DNA from: Brachionus plicatilis
Taxonomy: Eukaryota > Rotifera > Eurotatoria > Ploima > Brachionidae
Assembly (NCBI GenBank): GCA_010279815.1
Contig: QEOQ01000431.1
Location: 630,222-654,489 of the forward strand
DNA length: 24,268 nucleotides
Direction of reading: 5' to 3'
The notes below the pieces were generated by a model. That model was given only the letters and a program-made list of their open reading frames with translations. It made no database searches and was not told where the DNA came from. Below, piece after piece: positions 17,708 through 24,268 of the stretch. A program made the translations under genes and the position numbers. The first letter of the stretch is position 1. Each line of letters begins with the position of its first letter.

Positions 17708-17752
17708 AATAAATTTGACGAATTTTCTTTTTCTTTTTTTGTTTTGAATAAA
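17708..17752 (+). terminator. Two AATAAA signals after RER1
   Basis: AATAAA at 17708-17713 and 17747-17752, 58-97 bp after the RER1 stop and before FEN1. Confidence 0.55.
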
Positions 17753-17868
17753 TGATTTCACATTGAGCTTACTTTAATGTTCAACTAAAAAAATTTGTCA
17801 GGTGTTACAACCTGGTCTTCTATTTAAACTTAATTGTTATTTAATGAAAAAATAAAAACAGTAATTAG

Positions 17869-19002
17869 ATGGGTATTCACGGTTTGGCCAAAGTAATTGC
17901 AGATTACGCGCCCAATGCAATCAAGGAAAGTGAGATTAAGAATTATTTTGGACGCAAAATTGCCATTGACGCGTCCATGTGCATTTACCAATTTTTGATA
18001 GCAGTTAGACAAGAGGGCAACAATTTGGCAAATGAGGATGGCGAGACCACGTCTCATTTGATGGGCATATTTTACCGGACTATCCGGCTGCTTGAGAACG
18101 GAATAAAGCCAGTGTATGTTTTTGATGGCAAGCCACCTCAGCTGAAAGGCGGTGAGCTGCAAAAGCGTCAAGACAGACGAACTGAAGCACAAGAGGGTCT
18201 GGAAAAAGCCACAGAGACCGGTGATGCTGAAAATGTGGAGAAATTCTCGCGTCGCTTAGTCAAAGTGACCAAAGAGCATGGCGACGATTGTCGCAAGCTG
18301 CTGACCTTAATGGGGGTCCCGTTTGTGGAGGCGCCCTGTGAAGCCGAAGCCCAATGTTGTGCTCTGGTAAAATCTGGAAAAATTTACGCAGTGGGAACTG
18401 AGGATATGGACGCGTTGACTTTTGGCGGCAATGTTCTCCTAAGACATCTGACATTTAGCGAGGCGCGCAAAATGCCAATTAAAGAGTTTCATTTGGACAG
18501 AATCCTTGCTGGCCTGGAGTTCACACATGATCAGTTTATAGATCTATGTATACTTTTAGGCTGTGACTACTGTGACACCATAAAAGGAATAGGGCCCAAG
18601 AGAGCGGTAGAGTTGATCAGGGAACATAAATCAATAGAGAAAGCGATTGAAAAATTGGACAAAAATAAGTATCCATTGCCAGAGAATTGGATGTTTAAAG
18701 AAGCAAGAGAGTTGTTTGTGCACCCGGATATTATTAATCCAGAAGAAATTGAACTCAAGTGGTCTGAACCAGACGAGGAAGGCATTGTTCAATATATGTG
18801 CAATGAAAAGGGTTTTAATGAAGATAGAATGAGAAATGGAGTTAAAAAAATACTTAAAGCCAGAACCACTGGAACTCAGGTTAGATTAGATTCGTTTTTT
18901 AAAGTCACTGTTTCCACTACACCGAATAAGCGTAAGACCGAAGATACAAAAGAAAATGAGAAGAAAAAGGCCAAAAAGAGCACTTATAAAAAAGCAAAAT
19001 AG
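17869..19002 (+). CDS. FEN1: Flap endonuclease 1
   Basis: A 377-residue intronless protein that aligns with human FEN1 (380) without gaps through the nuclease core. The enzyme cuts 5' flaps during Okazaki-fragment maturation and long-patch base-excision repair in the nucleus. All seven metal-binding acidic residues are present at the human positions: D34, D86, E158, E160, D179, D181, D233. The helix-hairpin-helix region is [15 protein letters not shown] (236-250). The PCNA-binding PIP box is QVRLDSFF (337-344), followed by a Lys-rich tail (354-377) that should act as nuclear localisation signal. The start [10 protein letters not shown] matches the processed N-terminus of the family, which needs Gly2 at the active site. 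Stop TAG at 19000-19002. Confidence 0.99.
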   Translation: MGIHGLAKVIADYAPNAIKESEIKNYFGRKIAIDASMCIYQFLIAVRQEGNNLANEDGETTSHLMGIFYRTIRLLENGIKPVYVFDGKPPQLKGGELQKRQDRRTEAQEGLEKATETGDAENVEKFSRRLVKVTKEHGDDCRKLLTLMGVPFVEAPCEAEAQCCALVKSGKIYAVGTEDMDALTFGGNVLLRHLTFSEARKMPIKEFHLDRILAGLEFTHDQFIDLCILLGCDYCDTIKGIGPKRAVELIREHKSIEKAIEKLDKNKYPLPENWMFKEARELFVHPDIINPEEIELKWSEPDEEGIVQYMCNEKGFNEDRMRNGVKKILKARTTGTQVRLDSFFKVTVSTTPNKRKTEDTKENEKKKAKKSTYKKAK

Positions 19003-19081
19003 TTTCATTTTTAATAAGAAATTCGATTAAACAAAATCTTGGTTGTAAATAATTAAAAATTGAATTTGGAGAAATTTAGTA

Positions 19082-19087
19082 AATAAA
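19082..19087 (+). terminator. Polyadenylation signal AATAAA of FEN1
   Basis: AATAAA lies 80 bp after the FEN1 stop, before the next gene starts at 19214. Confidence 0.55.
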
Positions 19088-19213
19088 TCTTTATTTTGTA
19101 TTATATTCTTTTTAAAAACTGTTTTGGAAGTAATGTTCCATTTTACCATGGTTTGAATGTTTTGGTGTCGTGTTGTAAATCTATTTTTGACAAGGTTGTT
19201 TTTATTTTTTCTA

Positions 19214-19590
19214 ATGGCAGAACTATTGGAGAAGAAGAATATTGAGAAAAAAGTAATGAAAATTTTCTAGAAAACTTTTACTAAAAATTTGAAAAAATAA
19301 AAAAATAAGGATAAATTTTTTTTTATCGAAAGAATTTAATATTCTAAATTTTATCTTTTAAGCTTCAGGAGCAAAAAGTACTAAAAGTTGAGCTTGAAAC
19401 TCTCAAACCAAATCGTCAAGTGTACCAGCAACTTTCCAATTCGAATATATTTTTTCGAACAGAGCTTAAATCAGCTTTGTCTGAGTGCAAAGGTATATTG
19501 TTCTTTTCCTCAAATAAATTTTTTTTTGTCTAATTGATTTTTTTTATAGAAAAAATTAAAAATTTAGACTCTCAAATAAAATCAAAATGA
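19214..19590 (+). CDS. ASDURF: ASDURF-like prefoldin-type small protein, three exons
   Basis: Exons 19214-19252, 19363-19492 and 19550-19590 join into about 69 residues. Introns are GT-AG (19253-19362, 110 nt, phase 0; 19493-19549, 57 nt, phase 1), and both contain in-frame stops if retained. The second exon reads LETLKPNRQVYQQLSNSNIF and then FRTELKSALSECK, which fits the hallmark LKKNRKVYxQQxNSNIFF of human ASDURF; the end NLDSQIKSK parallels its ENLDKTKIKK tail. Human ASDURF (about 96 residues) is a prefoldin-like subunit of the PAQosome co-chaperone, translated upstream of ASNSD1 on one mRNA. A second acceptor six bases on (exon from 19369) would drop two residues. The N-terminus is shorter than in human; AG at 19219-19220 could instead be an acceptor of a missed upstream exon. 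The stop overlaps the next ATG. Confidence 0.78.
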
Positions 19591-19910
19591 GTTTTTATTT
19601 TATTTTTTTATTCTTTCTAATTACAACAATGAACGCCACTGTGAGATTGGAAAAAAATTTTGACTACCCAAAATATGCTTATACGCGGAACTCAAAATTC
19701 GAAGATCGTCTGAAAAATTTGATCTATTCGTGTGAGTCGAATATGCAATGTTCAATTTATCCAAAAGAATTAGCTAGTAAACAAAATTGTGTCCTAAAAT
19801 GTGTGTCGAAAAAGTGCTATGAAAAAATTTATAGTTTTGATCCGCTTGAAGACGGAGAAATTGATCAGAGATTTAAATCATTTAAAGGTTGTGTTGCAAT
19901 GGAAAATTAA
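19587..19910 (+). CDS. Small secreted cysteine-rich protein, DUF4787-like
   Basis: A 107-residue protein with a strong signal peptide (MSFYFIFLFFLITTMNA; likely cut near residue 17) and six cysteines (49, 55, 68, 72, 77, 102), enough for three disulfides. The block NCVLKCVSKKCYEKIYSFDP with LEDGEID and SFKGC resembles, from memory, the DUF4787 family of small secreted or membrane proteins of plants and animals, whose function I do not know. The ATG (19587-19589) overlaps the stop TGA (19588-19590) of the ASDURF-like frame as ATGA. A later ATG at 19629 would destroy the signal peptide, so the first is preferred. AATAAA follows at 19949-19954. Confidence 0.75.
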   Translation: MSFYFIFLFFLITTMNATVRLEKNFDYPKYAYTRNSKFEDRLKNLIYSCESNMQCSIYPKELASKQNCVLKCVSKKCYEKIYSFDPLEDGEIDQRFKSFKGCVAMEN

Positions 19911-19948
19911 GCATTTTTTCTAAAAATTTTTTTGTCTTTATGTAAATT

Positions 19949-19954
19949 AATAAA
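19949..19954 (+). terminator. Polyadenylation signal after the secreted-protein ORF
   Basis: AATAAA 39 bp after the stop. No such signal lies between the ASDURF-like frame and this ORF, in line with one shared mRNA. Confidence 0.5.
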
Positions 19955-20186
19955 TTATTTAGAAATATTTAGTTCACTTTAAATTAAGGCTTACATTTTT
20001 CTCAGAACCTAATTATATTTATCAAGTCCGAAAAAATAATTTAAAAATACCAAATATGTTTTGGTCTTACCTGTTTTAATTTTCTAGTACCAAAAAACGT
20101 TTTAGTAAGCTTTATTAGAAAAAAAATCTAATTTTTGACGTTTTATAAAATTATATTTAATTACAAGAAAGAAACAGTAAGATTCA

Positions 20187-20610
20187 TTAAAGAAAATTTA
20201 AGAAAAAAATAAAAAATAAATAAATATAATTCTTTTTAGTCAATCGAGCTGATCTTTTAACAATAACATCTTTATTGTTACCTTTTTTGTCCTTTTTTTT
20301 TGGTTGTGATAATTCTTGTGATGGTGGTGGTTGTTCCAATGAGTCTGTTAGTTGTTCTGATGATATATATGGTTGATGATTTTGATGGTTGTACTGAAGG
20401 AGCAATTGTCAATGCATCAATTTCAGATAATTTGGGTGGTTAATTTCTCATTCACACTGGCTTTGCTATTTTCGGACGTCCCCTTTTACGATTGCCTTCA
20501 ATTTTCAAATCAACTTCGTGAAAATCACAAATATTTAAATTTAAGGAACTTAAATGATGTGTTTGCAGATGTAGTTTTTTGCCAAAACCAACTATTAAAA
20601 CTACTTTTTT
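20187..20610 (-). pseudogene. Basic, AT-hook-like coding remnant, unrecognised
   Basis: A minus-strand frame from 20610 to a TGA (20452-20454) ends IEGNRKRGRPKIAKPV, which contains the GRPK core of an AT-hook. Just downstream another minus frame (20405-20187) reads DSLEQPPPSQELSQPKKKDK and VIVKRSARLTKKNYI, again low-complexity and basic. The two would need a frameshift or an intron to join. It may be a decayed transposon or gene end; I see no catalytic motif and cannot name it. Confidence 0.25.
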
Positions 20611-20794
20611 TCAATTCTTGACCATTAATTGAAATCACAAGAAGACTTGTAATGTATTGGATAAATGAATCAAAATCCATTTAATCAAGACATTGTGAAT
20701 TTTTTAAGTCATGTTAATGAATTGACTTTTTTTCTTAAATTTTTTTAAATCAAGTCAATGAAAATTTATTTACTTAAAAATTTATTTTTTTAAG

Positions 20795-20936
20795 TCAAAG
20801 TTATGACTTGGACTTTAACTAAGCCGCCCTAATAGCTACCTGGAACGTCAAAAAATTCATGTTGTTCCGACTTTTTATAAAAAATTTAATTGATTGACTT
20901 GACTTAAAAAAAATTTAAGTCAAGTCATAACTTTGA
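20795..20936. repeat. Inverted repeats rich in AAGTCA
   Basis: TCAAAGTTATGACTTG (20795-20810) has its exact reverse complement at 20921-20936. Inside, TGACTTGACTTAAA (20895-20908) and TTTAAGTCAAGTCA (20914-20927) form a perfect 14-bp hairpin with a five-A loop. Further AAGTCA or TGACTT words occur from about 20700 to 20985. This may be a small fold-back element; no target-site duplication was identified. Confidence 0.7.
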
Positions 20937-20999
20937 TAGATTTTTATGACTTAGACTTAAAACAGTGACTTATAAACAAGTCTGATTTTTTCAAGAGGC

Positions 21000-22980
21000 T
21001 AGATAAATTGATAATTAATTCTAATTGAATTAATTTTTGGTTTCATTGAAATTAATATTTGGTGCAAACTAAAATAATATGCGGCGCAATTTCAAGTTTT
21101 GTCGGCTTTTTAAAGCTTAATTCAATAAAATTCGTGGTATTTTGAGTTTTTGTTTTTTAAGAAAATGTAAGGGTAAACAGAATTAAATTAAAAATTTTAA
21201 CATCGATGAAATTAATGATTTATTGAACGATCGATTTAACCATATTGATTTAACATTAAAAAATTTAAACTTATTAAGTTAACTTATATTTATAATTCAT
21301 AATTCATAAAGATAAAATTAATTATTTGTGAGTGTATTTTTCTGGAAAATAGTAACAGCTTCGCTCCATTAAAAATTCTCACCTGCGGCTCGCTAAGTCC
21401 ACCGTTAAAAAGTTAAAATTTCAGAAAATATTTTTTTTATTTTTATCAGACATGAAATTTACAAATATGTTCTCTAAAAAATTTCTAATTTTCTTACTTA
21501 ATAATTTTAAACAGGTTTCTGACAATGTTACAAAAGATTTCATTTTATATATCTCATTTATGTGAATCAATTGATACAAATAATTAATAATTAGAAAGGA
21601 AATTGAGTCAAATAAACCATGCCATACATCGATAGATCACATAGAGACCTATAATTTGATGTCAAATGTCACGATTAAAAATCAAAAATTGTCTTTTATG
21701 GATCTTTTAAAACCTCTTTCTCTCTTAAGTAAGATCGATGAGACAAAACTGATGTCTAAAATTTTTTTTTTTCATCAAGACCTCCACATTGAAATGCAAA
21801 ATATGACATTTCAGTTTTCCTAAAATATCACATTATTTCCAAATTTTCACTTTTTGACGAGCTTCAACTCCAGGTCACATAAATTAGGCACATGCCACAA
21901 CCCAACCAACTATATTTCAGTGTAGATCATCCAAAGTCCTCCAAAAGTATTTTCCCATTTGAGTTCAGAGTAAACCACATTTTACTATTTTCCCCATTTT
22001 CACGTCAATGTCACATCATAATTCCTTCAAATTGGGTATCATTGAATTCTACTCATCAAGTGCTATTGAATGACATCCAATAGAAAAATCGGAAAACTTT
22101 GAGTCGCCACAGCTATGCGACCGCTGGGGTTTTTTTCACCAACGTGTTGCAAGCGCTATTAAATAATTAAATGAAAGATAAAAATTTGATAATGAAAATA
22201 TAAAAAATCTAACTAATTTTAAATAAATGTTAAGTAAAAAATCAAAAATTTTATGTTCGTAAACTGAATATTTGACTTGTAGACGCGTCACTTTAGAGTA
22301 ACATTTTATGTTAGTTAATCTTTAAACTTGTTCAAAAAAATTATTTTTGAATCCTTGCGATATTTAAATCTTCACATAATAAATAATGATTTTACTAATC
22401 TTTCTCATTTATGTTGATTTTTAGACCCAACAGGAGCTAATGTAGGAGGATTAAAAACTTTCGCTTATTCATTTCATTTTTTATTATTCAAACTAGAAAG
22501 AATTTTAGTTGATAATTTTTGATTGAATAAACATACTTATTAAGATTTTTTTAAATATTAAAAATTTTTTTTCGAACAATTTTTCACTTAAAGCTAATTA
22601 AGTTAAACACGATAGAGCAATTATGTTCATTTGTGTCTAGTTATTCGAGCTAGTTTTGTGAAAATGGGACGACAAAGACATTTATTCGAAAGGAAGTACA
22701 AATAAATCTCTGTGTCAACAAAATCTAATATCAAAAAAGCTAGTTGATTTAATCTTAACAATTTTTGTTCAAACTTTTTTTTTTTCAATTTGACCAAGCT
22801 GGTTTTTAAGACAAATCAAAGATTATTGATTCTTCTTAAATCTAAAGATACCTAGATTAAATATTACATAAGACCTACTAAATTAAGAAGTGTAGATTGG
22901 TTGTAATGTGGAATATATAATAAACACTATCAGCTTAAAAAAACATATGAATTTTTTAAAGCAAATTTTAATAATTAAAA
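21000..22980. other. Long AT-rich intergenic stretch
   Basis: No supported gene. Open frames here (such as 21892-22083) lack any domain and sit in C- and T-rich sequence. A T-rich acceptor-like site (GATTTTTAG, ending 22425) precedes a short open run PTGANVGGLKTFAYSFHF, but no donor or partner exon was found. Confidence 0.45.
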
Positions 22981-22983
22981 GCA

Positions 22984-24022
22984 ATGAACACAAATTATAG
23001 ACAAATTATTGATATTAATGTAAATAGCGTAGAAAAAAGATACTTTCCTACAAAACACTATGTCTATGGTGTTCTGGTAACATGGCCTGATTCAACAGAA
23101 AGCAAAGTATTTCGAAAGTATTCCCATTTTTGTGATCTAAAAGTAATTCAATAATTGATTTAAGAAAAACTATAATTAAGGTTATTTATATTATTTTAGC
23201 GCGAACTTGATAAAAGTATAGCCAAAGAATTATGTGACTTTTTACCAGAGCCAAGTGAAAAAAAGTATTTGGGGAGATTTGAAAAGTTTTCCCAAGCAAT
23301 TACACGCAAGGAATACATTATCAATTTTTGCAAGGTAAAATTGCAAATAAAAAATAAAATTAGTTAACTAGAAAATATTAAAGACAATTTTAATGGATCA
23401 TCAAGCACATTTATGCTGTTCTGAAATTATTTCGGCTTTTTTTGAGCCTAAGGGACAAGATTTGAGATCTGTGGTACAAATATCGTTACCAATTAAAACC
23501 CAGGAGTATGTTTGCACTCATGACTTTAAAGGTGAAACAGAATCTGAGCTAAGTGTATTTAGAAATCAAAAAGTAACTGTCCATCAAAAAAATTTAAATG
23601 GTTGGTGGTTTGTGAGTTCGTGTTATGGCCAAGGTTATGTTCCGCAAGCTGTTTTAAAATGCTGTTGTGAAGTTGGAGACGACCAGGAGATTATTCTAGC
23701 TGGCTTCGATGAGTTTTGTGAAGTTCTGCGAGATTATAAAGGTATTAAACTTGATGAAATTGATTTAAAAAAAGGTGAATTTGTGCGTGTAAAAGTAAAA
23801 AGACTAAGCGGATGGTGGACAATTGAGAACAATGGTCGGACCGGAATAGCGCCAGCTGTATGCCTAATTAATCTTGTTAGAAAAAATTCAATTTCTAGCT
23901 CAGAAAGCTTGAATGGATCGGCTAAAAGTGAGTTTTCAACCATCAATTCAATGAATAGCCAAAGTCAACATCTTTTAGAAAATGAAAGTGGTCTGAATGA
24001 TATTTTAATAACTAAGTTTTAA
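22984..24022 (+). CDS. PX-SH3-SH3 protein, NADPH oxidase organiser-like (p47phox/NOXO1 type)
   Basis: Three exons, 22984-23142, 23200-23334 and 23384-24022, give 310 residues. Introns are 57 and 49 nt, GT-AG, both phase 0. Residues about 8-125 form a PX domain (KRYFPTKHYVYGVLVTW, then the phosphoinositide-binding FRKYSHF, and a final helix ending ISAFFEPKGQDL). Two SH3 domains follow: 137-192 (NLNGWWFV, GYVPQAVL) and 208-264 (RLSGWWTI, GIAPAVCL). This order and spacing match p47phox and NOXO1, which bring Nox catalytic subunits together with p22phox and activator at the membrane. The C-terminal tail is short (about 46 residues), with a RKNS site but no PxxP motif and no clear autoinhibitory region. 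The start is safe: a stop lies in frame at 22972. An alternative acceptor at 23371 would add four residues and fits the family less well. An SH3PXD2-type adaptor is the main alternative. Confidence 0.85.
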
Positions 24023-24049
24023 GTTTTACTTCAAAAATTTTAAAATGAA

Positions 24050-24055
24050 AATAAA
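24050..24055 (+). terminator. Polyadenylation signal AATAAA of the PX-SH3-SH3 gene
   Basis: AATAAA 28 bp after the stop. The remaining 3' flank to the window end is AT-rich and shows no gene. Confidence 0.5.
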
Positions 24056-24268
24056 TTTTAAACTAAAAAAGATCAATTACTCATCTAACTCAATTTTTTT
24101 TCTCAAACTGTCTCTTAAAAAAGCTTCTATTATAAGATAAAAGTTTTAAAAGTTTAATACCGAGAAAAGACACGATAAATTTCCTAAAAAAAAACGAAAA
24201 AATTTAAATTTATTAATAAAAAATTAAAAATTTGACAAAAAAATGCTACCAAAAAATAGCATAAATTT

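Noticed and set aside
21892..22083. 63-codon plus-strand frame
   Set aside because: No domain, no splice or promoter context, composition follows the local C- and T-rich sequence.
22664..22705. Short frame MGRQRHLFERKYK with good start context
   Set aside because: Only 13 codons, no donor site or partner exon found.
23734..23946. 70-codon minus-strand frame
   Set aside because: It lies opposite the second SH3 domain and tail of the PX-SH3-SH3 gene and has no domain of its own.
1..24268. tRNA, rRNA or CRISPR array
   Set aside because: No tRNA-like arm and loop pattern, rRNA-like block or regularly spaced direct-repeat array was seen by eye on either strand; a covariance-model search was not possible.

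Overview
The window is nuclear DNA from an AT-rich animal genome. It carries metazoan genes (polybromo, RER1, FEN1, a PX-SH3-SH3 NADPH-oxidase-organiser-like protein), very short GT-AG introns (about 49 to 110 nt) where introns occur at all, AATAAA signals after the genes, and many broken non-LTR (LINE) retrotransposons. The standard genetic code fits. A small invertebrate with a compact, AT-rich genome (a rotifer would fit) is my guess; the sequence alone does not prove it.

Layout. (1) 1-7480 is a LINE graveyard. It starts with the 3' part of a sense-strand LINE (to about 1630, ending in an AAT repeat). An antisense, internally deleted relative follows (about 2200-4603). A perfect 14-bp-stem hairpin (4604-4634) then abuts a 5'-truncated sense-strand LINE of another family (4635-7480, ending in an AAAT-type tail). 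(2) 7472-7708 is an ATG-less C2H2 zinc-finger exon that touches the LINE tail. (3) 8150-12217 is an intronless polybromo gene with fewer bromodomains than the vertebrate or fly protein. (4) 12343-14820 is a second copy of the antisense element, now in sense orientation, split by a nested antisense LINE (12526-14145). The two copies form an inverted pair around polybromo. (5) 14830-17060 is mostly AT-rich non-coding sequence with a GC-richer island at 15245-15427 that looks like part of a minus-strand exon. (6) 17072-19910 is a tight same-strand run: RER1, FEN1, a three-exon gene resembling the prefoldin-like ASDURF, and a small secreted cysteine-rich protein whose ATG overlaps the ASDURF-like stop as ATGA. 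(7) 19911-22980 is non-coding, with inverted repeats and a possible AT-hook remnant. (8) 22984-24022 is a three-exon PX-SH3-SH3 gene.

How the genes relate. Polybromo is a chromatin-remodelling subunit, RER1 sorts membrane proteins in the early secretory pathway, FEN1 processes flaps in replication and repair, the ASDURF-like protein belongs with prefoldin-like co-chaperones, and the last gene probably scaffolds a superoxide-producing oxidase. They share no single pathway. The most interesting point is the dicistronic ASDURF-like/secreted-protein arrangement, because human ASDURF is also read from a two-protein mRNA but with a different partner (ASNSD1).
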